A DNA stretch of 64,000 bases from Adiantum capillus-veneris (Eukaryota > Streptophyta > Polypodiopsida > Polypodiales > Pteridaceae). Within the stretch, counting starts at the first letter, position 1. Each line of letters begins with the position of its first letter. Position numbers and translations under genes: made by a program. This document shows positions 1 through 12,195 of this stretch, piece after piece. The DNA lies in contig CM043954.1 in assembly GCA_014529385.2 (NCBI GenBank), positions 6,821,806 through 6,885,805 of the forward strand, given 5' to 3'. The notes below the pieces were generated by a model, which was given only the letters and a program-made list of their open reading frames with translations, was not told the origin of the DNA and searched no databases.

Positions 1-297
1 GATGAAGAACAAGGATGTCATCCAGTCTTTACACGGGAAAATAAGCTTGGAATGGGCAAAGATGAACCTTTCAAAGGAGCACACATACCCAACTCCAATG
101 ACAAAATGAAGTGTAGGCAAATTGTGGCAAAAGACCAATTGTATGTCCCAGGATTTCTTATTAACCATCAAACCATGCAAATACCCAACCATCCATCTCA
201 CAAGAAAAACAAAAAAAACAAAAGCAGGGAGATACGGGCAAGAATCAAAGTGAGGACCAAAGCAAAGACAAGGGAAAACGCACACCCTTTTTATTAA
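1..297 (+). CDS. C-terminal tail of an unrecognised ORF entering from the left edge
   Basis: The frame is open from the first base to a TAA stop at 295-297, giving about 98 residues with no start in the window. The first in-frame ATG is at 52. The tail is very basic (a KKNKKNK run followed by R/K-rich sequence). I recognise no domain. The segment QLYVPGFLINH faintly recalls the W-x-P repeats of the RT-less retroelements further right, but the match is too weak to assign it. A purine run and a TATA-like site follow within 100 bases, so this may be the 3' end of a retroelement polyprotein. It could also be chance. Confidence 0.3.
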   Translation, partial: DEEQGCHPVFTRENKLGMGKDEPFKGAHIPNSNDKMKCRQIVAKDQLYVPGFLINHQTMQIPNHPSHKKNKKNKSREIRARIKVRTKAKTRENAHPFY

Positions 298-2939
298 AGA
301 AACTTGCTTACCCTATTGTTCTAAGGGAAGATCGTTTAAGTAGAGCAAGCAAACGATAAGGGGAGGATTGCCCCATCCCTCTCATGCCTATATAAGAGGC
401 AGTATTATACTCACATGAGAAGGGACTGACAAAAATCCTTCATAGCCGACCATTTTTTTCTTTCATCATGATTATTGTACTATCCACTTGGAGTCAGCTT
501 CCTATTTGTACATGATTATGTTTGTTGGTGGTGCAATTCCTTGGATCTCTCATTTGCAAGTATGCATTATCTACCATGGAAACTTAAGTCTTTTGCATAT
601 TACAGTCAACAAGGAAGCTATTCTTCTTTCTTGTACATCTCTATGCTCCACAAAGTTTGTATGTCTTTCCTTCTCTCCGTATATGCTTCTATGTGCGCAC
701 TTGCATTGCGCATCTTTAGCAATTTCGTCTTGATTTATAATTCCAAAATACGTAAATGTGACCCTTCCACCTTCTTGCTTAAGGCTCTTCACCTTGTGAA
801 GGCCCTTGCTTGAAGGAAGCATAGTTACTCACTTGTTGGTACATGATAAAAGAGGGTTCGAGACTCCCATCTTCTCGACAAAGGATTCCATGGAAGGCAA
901 AACGTACATAGTGATTTATGAGGGCTGTATCCATATTTGAGCCTAGAGATTACATGTTTAGATCTCAACATTGGATCACACAAGGAGAAGAAAATTTTGC
1001 AAATATTGAGAGAAGCAAAAAGGGCTGTGTTGTAAGCAAGAAGTCTAAAGTCCAACAAAGGGAAACTACAGACAATAAGCAAGAGGAAGTTCAATTTTTC
1101 CAATTGTCTTTTCAAAAGATTGATAAAAATATGAAGCTGGTTTCTTCTTATTTTTATTTTGATATATGCTTGAGAAAACATAAACCCAACAAACTAAGTT
1201 TGCAAACAATCCTTATAACATCACATTCACTTATTTCAATGACCACCACTTTGATGAAACAAAATGCCATAAAAGAGCTTCATCTCCTTCCAAGTATAAG
1301 CTGTTGAAAACATGTGCTTGTGCAAAGAGCTCGAGTGCTTAGCACTGAACAGGAATCAAGTCTCCTTGTGAAAATAGATGTGAGGATGGCAACAAGAACA
1401 ATACCTGCAAAATCCTGATCGATGATCTCTCATCAACATTCAATCAGAAAGTGATCCAAACTTAGCCATGATCAACATTTATAATTCGCATGAACTTCAT
1501 AAAGTTATCGACTATTTATGAAAGCAACAACGCGTAAAAGAATAAAGCCTTTTGTTGATGATACTTGACAAGGAAACAGAAGGTGTTCGGGCATGCAGTG
1601 GCACAGCTTTGTAGGTTGACATGATGCACATTCTTGTGGTAGCCCTTTGATTTTTGTCATACACTGGTGTAAAGAAAAGAAAGCATTAGCTAAATATAAC
1701 AGACACAAAACAAAGGGTACCTCCTTACAAAAAGCAAGAGAGTCTCAATTATTGCAAACTGCAACGATAAAATACTTTTCCATGCATACAAAACCAGAAT
1801 GGTTATAAAATGATGTAAAAGTGTTGGTGAAGAGAGTTATGGCTCGCAGAAACTTGTTCGAATGCATCAATCCATAGCCATCAAAAAGACTTTGCATTAC
1901 ATTTGTTTCCTAGACAGTAAGCCCCAGTAGAAGACACGATCGTCTAATATACTTCATACAACTGAGCACTCAAGTGTTGTGTATAAACCCTTTCCTATAA
2001 AATTTCATGACCCCAGAATAGCCTTTACCATTCTTTGATGATGATTGTTCAGTTCATTGCATTGTTCTGATGCAAGAAACAACAACCTGACAATTTTCTC
2101 ACCGCTTGGTTACCTTGATTGCAACTAATTTTGCGAGAGGGGTCAATAAGCTGAAAGCAGACTTAGATCTTTCGAATACAAATTCATAATGGAATCAAAG
2201 ACCTCCTAAATCTTCGATAATGACAATTTAATGCACAAACCATAACTAACTACATCTATTGATCCCATCTTTTACAAGCCAACATGCAAACTGTTTGAAA
2301 TATAACTGCAAGTGTTTAGTTTCAAACGCCCATTATAACCAGAGCACATGCGCACGCCGTCTTGACACTTTCATCGGCGTCCACACAGCTGCAAAAGTAC
2401 ATTTGTGACAGAATGAATTTGTCTCCAAGTTGCTACCCTTTAATTAAGAACACAACCTTCAACCTGTCGTTGCTAGCATGTAATGTGTTTTGACTACATT
2501 GCCAGGTGTAGATTGCAAAGGCATATAACTTTCCGCATTTTTTGCTTTGAGAACATGTCAAGCTTCAGATGATTCGAAGCTCACAACTACTCTGCTAAGC
2601 TGCGCGAGTTACGGGTCCACTTCTCAATTGATGGAACTAGATCCGATGTTCCATATACAGTAATGTAACTGCTCCCATTATTGGAATGCCCCGTTAGATA
2701 GCCGGCTAATGGTATTTGTTATTCTTATGTCGTGCAGCCCAGTTGATCCTCACATCCTTGATCCTGAAAAATGCACTCCGTCGACAGGTTTTACGCAATT
2801 AGAAACCAGCACTGTACAGAGTAAGAGTCACAAATTGAACTCTCATCATTGCTTCGTACGATACAACTCTCCAGGCCTTTCCTCTTCTGGCGATGCCAGT
2901 AATACAATCCCGCGTCCAGACAAGATGCTAAAATCTGTG
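298..2939. other. No gene recognised; contains the downstream side of the BORDER-like gene
   Basis: This AT-rich stretch has only short ORFs in all frames, none with a recognisable family signature. The part nearest 2939 lies downstream of the stop codon of the minus-strand BORDER-like gene and probably includes its 3' UTR. I could not place the poly(A) site. Confidence 0.5.
358..396 (+). promoter_or_regulatory. Purine run followed by a TATATAAG box
   Basis: A ten-base purine run (AAGGGGAGGA, 358-367) is followed by TTGCCCC and then TATATAAG at 389-396. A polypurine tract next to a promoter is the arrangement at a retroelement 3' end, and the preceding ORF ends just upstream. I could not find a matching second LTR or a primer-binding site, so this is suggestive only. 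Confidence 0.25.
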
Positions 2940-5900
2940 CTATTTGCCACCTTTGAAACCACGAGGTTCAGTTGGCCTTACACTTGGAGTCCTATCAGTG
3001 GAGAACTTCTCTGGCCTCGCTATGGGAAAGTGGCTGCCACTAGCAGGACTCGGGTAACGCATTGCTGGTGGAGGTGCTTGCAAAATTCCACGACCCTCTC
3101 CTTGGGGTGGCACTGCTGGCGGCACTGGCCAGCCTCCACCCATGAATGGAGAGATGCCCCGAGGTACGCTTCCTACACCAGAATCAGAACTTTGAACCAC
3201 AGGGGGACGGGGAGGAATCTGTAGGCCATCAGATTGCTGCACAAGCGTTGGTGGACACCATTCGGGCATGTCATCATCATCCCACACGCTGGGACCTGCC
3301 GACAGTGCCTGCGACATTGGCACAGGGTGGTTCTGCAACAATGGGGTGGCTGCTCTGCTTCTCTGCTCATCATGTACTTGAGCTAAAGTTGGCCTACTTT
3401 GTGGAGGTTGATTGAAACTCCCCTCTCCATGCAGCACATTTGATTGTGCAGCAACAGGCATCCTTACAGCAAAAGATCCATCTCCCTGCAATTGCGGTCT
3501 CAGTGGAAACATTCCAAAAGGAGGCGGACCAGGAGGAGGACCTGGAGGTGGGCATGGCCCTAATGGATGAAAATGAAGAGGTTGGGAAGCCTGAGAGGAT
3601 GGAAGGCGAGGTCTAGCTTGATCCAGGTGTCCACCGACATGGGAAATCATGGGTCTAAGGAAGTGGGGAGGGTGCTGCCCAGAAGGATTGAGTTGCGCTT
3701 CTGGATGAGCAGAATAAACACCTATAGGACCTTGACTGCCCTGCGACAATGGAGGAAACATTGAACCCTGTGCAAAAGTGGTCTGCATGTTGTTGAAGGG
3801 GGTAACTGGTCCTGCATCAGAAGCTTTCATACTGGCAAATAAAGGAGCGAGATTCTGAGCTGAAAAGTCGTACTCTGGAAGGTCATCATCATCATCGTCT
3901 AGCACACTACGCCTTCCCCTTGTCGATGCCTTTGGTCCAAATCCAGGCGGTAGATCATCATCAGCATCCTCATCCTTAGCTGCCTCCTTCCTCATCCACT
4001 CAGGCCCAGCATTGCCTGGTCTCATACCATGAAGTCCCTGTGGAAGTAGAGAACCAAGTTCCACAGGGTCATGTCCAGTTTGTTGTAAAGTAGGCCTACC
4101 CTTACCATCAGCGCCATTGTTAGGCCCTCCTTGCAGATTTACAAATGCCAGTGAGGTGCCATAATTCTCAGTCTCCTTAGCAGGATTCAAAGGAAGAGTG
4201 GACGTCTTCACCACATTTCCAGCCCATTGTATTTCACTAGGACGGGTCGGTGAATCCAGCTGTGCTGATAAAGCATGTCTGTTTGCACTGAAGTAATGAC
4301 TAGAAGATTTGTGTGACGTATTTGTGGGTACTGTACTGCGGCGGCATACCACAAAGCCAATCAAAATGCCTTCTTCATCAGTGGTGACTTGATCAGCATT
4401 AAGATAACCATGTTCAATGAGCAATTTTAAAGAGCTGCCCCCTCCTGGGAAGAGGTAAAGCTCATAGCCTGGAACTGGTTCTGCATACCCTACTCGCTCT
4501 CCTCGCTGATATTGATTAGCAGCCTGCACTTATATCACAAACAACGATCAGTAACAGTGCACATGCAGCAGATTGCTGCCGACCGAGTTATCTGAACTTC
4601 TCACCTCCTTCAGAGCATTCACTGCAGCTCCTCGTTCCCCTTCTCCTTCATCAACACGACATGCAATTACCTGGAAAAAGAACACAAATGATATTATTAT
4701 ACCAGTCAAAAACAGCACCTTGCCACTAGCCCATTCCCGCGATCAAGCTGCCACAGCAAGATGGCAGCACTGTCTGAAAACTATAAGTTCTTAAGCCTCA
4801 AAAAACAACGTTGTTCAAGCCTTCCGTAGGAGCCTAAGAGAGTCAACTCTTCTAAGAAAGATTACAGTCGAGTTCCTAAAAAGACAGCCATAAAATACGC
4901 ATCAGTTCTTGATGTGAAGGGCATATTTTATAGTACCATGACTGCTCGAGTTCGAGACATCCGAAGTTCTTGTAAGAACTTTTCTAAAGCATCTAGCCTC
5001 ACTCTTCCCTTGATCTCAATTAGCTTTGGCCAGCAGTTCAGCTCCACTCCATCTCCACTATCAAAGAAACAAGAGTTGTGTGAGAGGCATATCATTATAG
5101 CACATACCTTGTGGTGGAGTTCGAAAAAACATTCTAACGCATTTACACACGTCCCACAAAAAGGCATAGATAAAGACAAGGTTTACTGGAGGGACAAAAA
5201 GCAAAGTACCACCATAATCTACCAAACCAATCGTGCAGACGAGATAAACATGAAGGAACCTACTGAGTGAAAGCTATATGTAAGAATCAAACACGTTCCT
5301 CAGCCTTCTGTCTACATGCCATGACTACAGCCCAAGGGAACCCAGAACCTATCATATCCACTTTAGGAGATTACGTCAACCTGTGGGGTCCATCAAAGAT
5401 CGCCTTACCTTGTGGTGGAGTTCGAAAAAACATTCTAACGCATTTACACACGTCCCACAAAAAGGCATAGATAAAGACAAGGTTTACTGGAGGGACAAAA
5501 AGCAAAGTACCACCATAATCTACCAAACCAATCGTGCAGACGAGATAAACATGAAGGAACCTACTGAGTGAAAGCTATATGTAAGAATCAAACACGTTCC
5601 TCAGCCTTCTGTCTACATGCCATGACTACAGCCCAAGGGAACCCAGAACCTATCATATCCACTTTAGGAGATTACGTCAACCTGTGGGGTCCATCAAAGA
5701 TCGCCTTCATTTTTCACAGGACTCAGAAAAATACACCATATGGCTTTGACAATTGGTGGCAAGGTCACCAGAAATCTGCCCCAAATAAATTCTTGAACAT
5801 TGACCAGCTAGTATCAAGCAAAATCTTTTAAAAGCACACAAAAACAAGCTTAATGAATTAAGAACACTTCCCATAATTGCAATCTTTGTACATGTTGCAA

Positions 5901-8900
5901 GTCAGCCCAAGCTCGTGTGAAAAATGCCCTAAAAGAAGTTAAAGGTGCACATGAATGTGTGCTATAGTAGGTGCACACATAAGGCCTTTTAAAACTGAGA
6001 CTACCACATAAATTGCTGGACGCAGAAAGCAGCTTTTAGTACAGATTTCCTTATCCTCATGATGTAAGCTAAAGGTGCAATAGTAGGTGCACATGAATGT
6101 CTGCTATAGTAGGTGCACACATAAGGCCTTTTACAACTGCGACTACTACAAACTTGTTGGATGCAGAAAGCAGTGTTCGTAGCTTTTAATACAGATTTCT
6201 GGAATGATAATCCATCTTGTACTGAGATGAATCAAAAAAAGAACCCAGATTCCCTTGAGACTCAAATGACTATCAGAGGAAAAGTATTGACAAGATTGCA
6301 AGATCCACAGAAACGTCATCAGTAGCTCTTCATAAACCATCATTAAGAAGTACAATCACGTTTGCACAAGAGGAAAAATAGGTTCTGTTACTGTGTCAAC
6401 GTGCTGCTACTCCATGAACTTGAAGAGATAAACCAACAGTGTCATAGCCAGTACAAACTATGGGCTGTCAATGTGAGAGAACAGCATGTTGCATGTTCAA
6501 CACAAAGGATGCCACAATGGTGCTCTGACATTGACACGTTTTCAGAAAGCATGACATGCGAGCAACACTAGCTACAGTTAATCTGCTCAGGCGGTACAAG
6601 GTTTAAATTTGTATGGAATTTGAGACTTGACGTGAGAGTTTGGATAAAGCATTCCAGTGCAAAATTGAAAAAAGTAGCCCTGATATTAGTTAATAGTAAA
6701 TATCGTTTGGACTAGCAGGAGTTATTGTGCTGATAATCACAATCAGTAATACTCAATTTCATTAAAAATAACAAGTAATTGACTGTATTAGAGCCCATCC
6801 TCAAACGCTGTTGCTGTATCTTCATTCGTGGAAGCTTTGCGCATCCTACAAATAACCCCAAGAAAGACCATCGAGCTGAAAGTTTTGCTGCTACTAACCT
6901 TGTGACCGGGACATCTTTCCGCATCCCGCTCTGCTTACAACTGTTTGAAGGGGTATACTGACAAGGTTTGTTCTATAAGAGTAAAGGTTTGTTCTATAAG
7001 AGTAAAGGTTCACACTTTCACAAACTCATGCACTGGCAAATAATCACCTCTGTGGTGACTGGAGCCTGGCAAAGTTAGTAGATGGCTTTGCTATCACATT
7101 CTTACTTCTTGCCTGCAAAGAGCCCCGTCCAACATGTATAGTATGCCAAATAGTATAATTTTATGCCAACTTGATCCAGTTGGCAATAAGAGAAGAAAAT
7201 ACTGGTGTAACCAACTAACTATATACTATAAACTGGGTCAGTAAAAATGTGGAAAATCTCTTCAAATCCTCTTCCAGGACTACAAGAAATCAAACAAGAA
7301 CAAAAAGCAGCATGTTCTACCAACCATCTGGCCTGCAGCTTGAACATATTAGAGATGAGTCAGCATACACACACAAAATACAGCATTGTTAAACACGAAA
7401 AGCAATAAGTTAAGAGTATACAGATAAGAGTATACAGACATCTTTGATGGTAGTACAAACGACACCTGACTTTAATCATAAAATAGTTGTAGAGAATAAC
7501 CTTTTAAAAAGAGCTACCACAGGAGATATCTGAGAGCCAGATAATTGAAAACTGCCTTCCCAAAGCTTCTCGTTCAATCTGTGCTCTTTTTTTCTATCCT
7601 TCTGAGATATGGTTCCATTTTTCATGCTCCCTGGATCCAGGGGCTTGCAATTTGGACTCGGTACAGGTTTACGTGGAAACTTGTCTTTCGAGGAAGTTAG
7701 AGACGGGGCAACCACAGGATCATTCTGAATGACAGTTGCCGGCGGCTTAACTTCATTCAGTCCCAGCTTAAGTTCTAATTCATCGCCTTTGACAGATACT
7801 TTTGGCTCTTTCACTTTCTTTGAACCTACAAACTCATCGAGAGAGAGAATTGCAGGAAGGCCAGTCTTTTCTTCCTCTTGTGATTCAGCATCAACCTCTT
7901 TGCCTGTCTCTAGCATCATGCCTTCCTGGGTATGATCTCGTGCATCTGAGATGAAATCAAGCTCCCTTACTTGGGGAGACAAGTTTAAGTCCTCTGCCTC
8001 AGTCTCAACAACTTCACTATTGGTTTCAACATCAGCGCTCACAGAGTCAGGCTCGACATTTGTAACAGGGCCTTCAGTTTCCTGCTGCTGGGTTGCAAGT
8101 GCAAATCTCTGCTGCGAGCCATCTGTGACCACATCAGAAAGAACATCATCTTTCTCAAAACCCACTTCAATTTCCCCTTTGTGGGTTTTCTTGACTAGCC
8201 TTGGCTGTTCAGCATCCGTCTCAGTCAAAACGACCATCTGTGCAAACTCTTCGGCTTTTGCCATTCTCCATTCTGACAACTCTTTTGAGGCCAATTGCTC
8301 TGCATTCATAGTGCACAAATTCTCGGGAGTCATCTCACCAGCAAGAACACGTAATCGGAGCTCTGGATTTGAACGATCTTTGAGATTGAAAAGCAGAGAG
8401 CGTGCCTTCTCCTTATATTTCTTATTCACTCCACCAAAATGCCTATACAGTTCTGCTTCTATGTCAAACGCTACTTTCTCCACCAGATCAGATGATTCGT
8501 TCTGATGACTGCTGTCCTCCAGCTTGATTCTCTTAGAGGGTCCCTCTTCGTTCTCAACCAAATCCTCCTTTTCTTCCTTCAACACTTTGACCTCCTCTTG
8601 CACAGATTCAGCTTTGTTACTATTGTCTTCGCCTTTCATTTCCTCGTTACGAAGTGCACCCCCTGCATTCAACATGACTTGTTCTCTAGGTTCCCTCTCG
8701 CCCATCTCCACAGGTTTATCTCCTTCAGCGTGCTCGACCTTCTCGGTATCCTGTCCCCGATCATGTTCCCACTCTGCACTCTCGATTTTTTTGAGTGCAG
8801 CTGCCAATGAGTCCCTCAGCTTGCTCCTGACAGACTCTTCACTTTCAATGTTCTTTGGAGATGGAACCTCGACCACCTCCACTTTCTTTGTTTGTGACCT

Positions 8901-9017
8901 TTTACGCACTTTCATGTTCGGGAAAAGGTCTTTTAAAGGCATGTCATCCATGGCAGCTGAATATGGGTCAGAAGGCGCAAAGACAACATTTGTCTGTTTC
9001 TCAGGTACTTCCACCAT
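2940..9017 (-). CDS. BORDER-like protein (TFIIS middle domain plus SPOC domain), four coding exons
   Basis: Coding exons on the minus strand are 9017-7501, 5057-4937, 4670-4605 and 4523-2940, with GT/AG borders, 3,288 bases in frame (about 1,095 residues). The first two join as a split Ser codon (AG|T). An acidic N-terminal region is followed by a TFIIS-middle-type helical domain (from AELYRHFGGVNKKYKEKARS to about SEWRMAKAEEFAQ, encoded near 8470-8240). The SPOC domain spans all four exons (LWEGSFQLSG, LIEIKGRVRLDALEKFLQEL, CRVDEGEGERGA, ERVGYAEPVPGYELYLFPGG). A long Pro/Gly/Met-rich tail with acidic patches follows. Plant proteins with this pair are the BORDER (BDR) negative elongation factors, which hold back RNA polymerase II near gene ends; animal relatives are PHF3 and DIDO. 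The function here is inferred from the family. The start is the first in-frame ATG (9017-9015) after an in-frame stop at the exon's 5' edge. Confidence 0.85.
5105..5706. repeat. Perfect 301-bp tandem duplication inside the large intron
   Basis: Two adjacent copies (5105-5405 and 5406-5706) read the same base for base by eye, including the block beginning TACCTTGTGGTGG and ending GATCGCCT. The duplication lies in the 2,443-base intron of the BORDER-like gene, about 50 bases upstream of the acceptor of the second coding exon. On the minus strand each copy ends in a donor-like CACAAG|GTA, so it creates two potential cryptic donors. Identity of the copies implies a recent event, or an assembly artefact. 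Confidence 0.9.
5943..6199. repeat. Diverged tandem duplication, period about 142 bp
   Basis: AGGTGCACATGAATG at 5943 recurs at 6085, and both are followed by GCTATAGTAGGTGCACACATAAGGCCTTTTA and then a shared AGCTTTTA-TACAGATTTC end. The copies differ at several positions and by a small insertion. The repeat is intronic in the BORDER-like gene and older than the 301-bp duplication beside it. Confidence 0.7.
6963..7008. repeat. Two copies of a 21-bp direct repeat
   Basis: AAGGTTTGTTCTATAAGAGTA occurs twice head to tail in the same intron. Confidence 0.8.
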
Positions 9018-9104
9018 ATGCCTCGCACTGCGCCTTCGGGCCACAGGAGTCGGTGTAGCACCAGCTGCACCTTTAGAGCCTCGCCGTCTAGTTTCACGCT
9101 GTCC

Positions 9105-9660
9105 CTAGTGCATTTCAAAAGCATAGAAAGCAACAAAATGTTTTAATAAGAAGAAAAAGAAACTTATCATGACAAGGCATGCTTTAGGTGCAAATCTTAT
9201 GCATCACTGAGCGAAATCAACTTCATGCTTGCACAATCCTTTTAGTCTATGGAAAATCAAAAGGTCATTACCTCCATTCTCAGCACGTAATAACTCCGAT
9301 TGGCAGGATGGATAATCACGAAAGCTCTACAAAATGCGACAAATTCAATTATATCAAAACCCTACTGTGTGCCGTGATTTTCTGACATTTGAAAGTAACG
9401 ATGCAACCAGCGTAAAATTGCAACCGAAAATCTGCAGGAGAAACTTGCGAGCTCAAAAAGAGCTCGAATAGTTAACTGCTGCGAAGCGCCTTCACGTGTC
9501 CCAGTTCAGAAAGAAAGTAAGGTAGGGAAGAGACGGCACAAACCTGTGAGCTTCGGAAGGAGAAGAAGCTTTCTCAAGCCGACACAGAAACGCCCGCCAT
9601 TGCCAAGAAATACGCAGGAATCGTACACAGACATGGGCAATCTTACATGTATTAAACAGA
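9105..9660 (-). other. Probable 5' UTR intron and leader exon of the BORDER-like gene
   Basis: The first coding exon begins after an acceptor CACTAG (AG at 9106-9105), where an in-frame TAG closes the frame. A donor-like CACAG|GTTTGTG on the minus strand (exon end 9544) would give a non-coding leader exon from about 9544 to about 9660 and a 439-base intron. No ATG in that exon joins in frame, which fits a pure leader. The transcription start is not visible. Confidence 0.4.
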
Positions 9661-9796
9661 AACAACTAAAGGGAAGGGTACAAAAATTAGTCCACTAAGA
9701 GTTTCCGGCAAAATGTGAAACAAGCGTGCGTTTCAAAATTGTGTGACCATGCTTTTGGCTTGCCATGGGGAGGACCTAAGCGTTTTTGCGAGGTGG

Positions 9797-9843
9797 CTCG
9801 ATCTATTTTAGCATCCACCTCGGTCTATTTTAGCATCGAGGTG
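9797..9843. repeat. Short direct repeat with a potential hairpin upstream of the BORDER-like gene
   Basis: TCTATTTTAGCATC is repeated 24 bases apart. The second copy is framed by CACCTCG (9816-9822) and its inverse CGAGGTG (9837-9843), so a 7-bp stem is possible. It lies upstream of the BORDER-like gene and far from any coding sequence. No function is assigned. Confidence 0.5.
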
Positions 9844-9988
9844 TACGTAGGGAGAGACACGCATCAGTAACCATCATCCCCCCCTCCCCCCGCCCCACCC
9901 TCTCGTGCGCGGTCTTTGTTGATTTTGGCCGATTTTTCAAATGGAGTGTATCTCACACATCATTCAACGAGAGATCTCAAGAATTCGG

Positions 9989-9989
<1 letters not shown>

Positions 9990-10054
<65 letters not shown>
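9990..10054. repeat. (CT)n microsatellite at the 5' side of a LINE
   Basis: An uninterrupted run of CT/TC repeats. The sequence to its right is LINE coding sequence (GGGAGCATGCC...). A second CT tract lies at the other end of the element. Confidence 0.95.
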
Positions 10055-10056
<2 letters not shown>

Positions 10057-10061
10057 GGAGC

Positions 10062-11699
10062 ATGCCTCAGAACAGCTGGTATGATGAGGAGTGCCGCCAG
10101 ACTAAAGCTAGACTTCAAAGGAAGGTACTTTTGGGGGACGTCACTCACAGACAGTCACAGATTGACTTCCAACGCCTGGTGTGGCGGAAGAAGAGGGCAT
10201 TTTTGGCTCGACTAGAGCAGGATCTGTACCAATTATTCTTGAGTCAAGACTCGCGTGAGGTGTGGCGGCTCTTTCATGAGCAGTCTCCCCCCCCTCTGCC
10301 GTCACCTCTACAGAGACCTGGGGTCAGTACGCATTATCTTTGTACACAATACCTAGAAAGTCGCCCCTTCCCGACCCCCCCGATCCATGCCCACACACAT
10401 GTGCTTTTTTCATCGCTGAGATGGTGAAGAAAGCCATTGACAGGATGAGGACTGGGAGAGCATATGATCATGATGACCTAGTGGCTGAGCATTTCATACA
10501 CGCCAAATATCTACTAGCAGAGCTTCTAGCACTTATGTTTAACCGTGCCATGTGTGAGGGCTTGCCTGATACTTGGAGCCTATCTACGATTGTAACTATC
10601 TTCAAGTCAGGAGACCCTATGGAGCTTGGGAATTATCGCACTATCATGATTGGACACACTGGCACGGTTGTATGCATCCATTCTTGAGCAGCAGTTGAGT
10701 AGATCGGCAGAGAGGGAAGGAATACATGCAGATGGGTAGGCAGGTTCAGGAGAGGCTTCTCTACTCTTGACCATATCTTGACACTCCGGGCCATCATCGA
10801 GGAGGGCAGATCTCATGGGAGACGGATCTATTGTAGCTTTGTGGACTTCCGCAAAGCCTTTGATACAGTACCCAGAGCTAGATTGATGTGCAGACTACAT
10901 GAGATGGGAGTACCCACAGAGCTCATTTGGGGGATCATGGCATTGTACAGATCAGTAGTTGGGCATGTACGCACCCCTGAGGGACTATCTACACCGGTTC
11001 ACTCCACTATTGGGGTGAAGCAGGGTTGCCCGCTCTCTCCTATTCTATTCGTTATGTATGTAGATGAGGTTTCTGACTACAGTGAGAGCGATGGTGATAG
11101 AGGTGCACAGCTGGCAGGCACATGGGTCCCACTTTTGTTATATGTTGATGATATTGTGTTGATCTCCGAATCTCCGGAGGGGATGCAACGTCACTTGGAT
11201 GCTTTGCATAGGTTTGCCCATGAAAGTGGTCTGTCTGTCAACCTTGGTAAAACCAAGGCTATGGTGTTTAATACCACCCCACAGTGGATCAGGAGGTTAG
11301 CACCTACATTCACATATGGCCAGGAGACTGTGGAGTACACAGATGCTTACACTTACCTTGGAGTGTTTTTTAGTGGACCGGCATTCTCACTCAGGAGAGC
11401 AACAGAGACCAGATTGACTAGAGCCCGTGCAGCATTGGGTAGATTGGAGAGGTTCACAGGTTCAGTTTCAGGAGCCTAGGACGAAGCTCTAGCTCTTTGA
11501 CACCTTGGTGGCTTTTGCATTGCTCTATGGAGCTGAGATATGGGGACCTTCATTGGATCATCACGGGGGATCGAATCACACTGATGGATGGGGGAGCATG
11601 GAGAAACCTCTGATCTCTATGATCTCGCGGCTCATTAGAGCCAAGGCATCAGTACCACATGCCATTATCCCAGCAGAGCTAGTGCCCCCCCCCCCTTAG
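10062..11699 (+). pseudogene. LINE ORF2 fragments: pre-RT linker and reverse transcriptase
   Basis: Segment 10062-10427 gives SWYDEECRQTKARLQRK and a WRKKRAF block, the linker usual between endonuclease and RT. Segment 10340-10687 gives an RT start (KAIDRMRTGRAYDHDDLVAEH, then LSTIVTIFKSGDP). Segment 10778-11479 is the core, with FVDFRKAFDTVPRARL (first catalytic Asp), GVKQGCPLSPILF and LLYVDDIVLIS (the YVDD pair), followed by GLSVNLGKTKAMVF and YLGVFF. Segment 11505-11699 (LLYGAEIWGP) is the thumb side. At least three frame changes and internal stops separate the pieces, so no functional protein can be made. Confidence 0.85.
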
Positions 11700-12195
11700 T
11701 GGTTGAGGCGCTCACCATATCAGTCTCCTTCATACACCGCATGTGGGAACTTCCTAGAGACAGATATGCTCGCATTGCACTTGAGTCCTCTCGATAGTTA
11801 GCCATGCAGGGAGATACAACATGTTGGTATGGGGAGATGGCATCATGGTTTCAGGCGCATGGGTTCAGCATAGACAGGTTGTCACCCTTCTAGTACTCAT
11901 TGGATGCACCATCTCTCACTCTTACACAGTACGAGATCACCAGGCTCCTCCGTCAAGACCTGACCCAGCTAGACACCAGGAGGACATGGATACAGCCGGC
12001 GCAGGAGCTGGGCACGAAGATGGCTTTCTACAGAGAGCATCTTCTCTAGCTTACGGAGGATGGTTTTGTGACGAGACCCAGATACATGGACACCCACTTG
12101 TCTCATGGATAAGATGTGTTATTGGCTAGTTACGCACATCTTCTCACCAGCTGCAGATTGAGACTCAGAGATACAGCGGAGTACCAGCAGAGGCC

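Noticed and set aside
851-868. tRNA/SINE B-box-like GGTTCGAGACTCCC
   Set aside because: No A box, T-stem pairing or cloverleaf could be formed around it.
5105-5706. Possible duplicated SPOC exon
   Set aside because: The duplicated block lies wholly inside the intron; the exon at 4937-5057 joins directly to 7501 through a split Ser codon, so no coding exon is doubled.
7729-9108. Several plus-strand ORFs of 68-194 residues opposite the BORDER-like exon
   Set aside because: Antisense shadows of a conserved coding exon; Ser/Phe-rich composition and no family signature.
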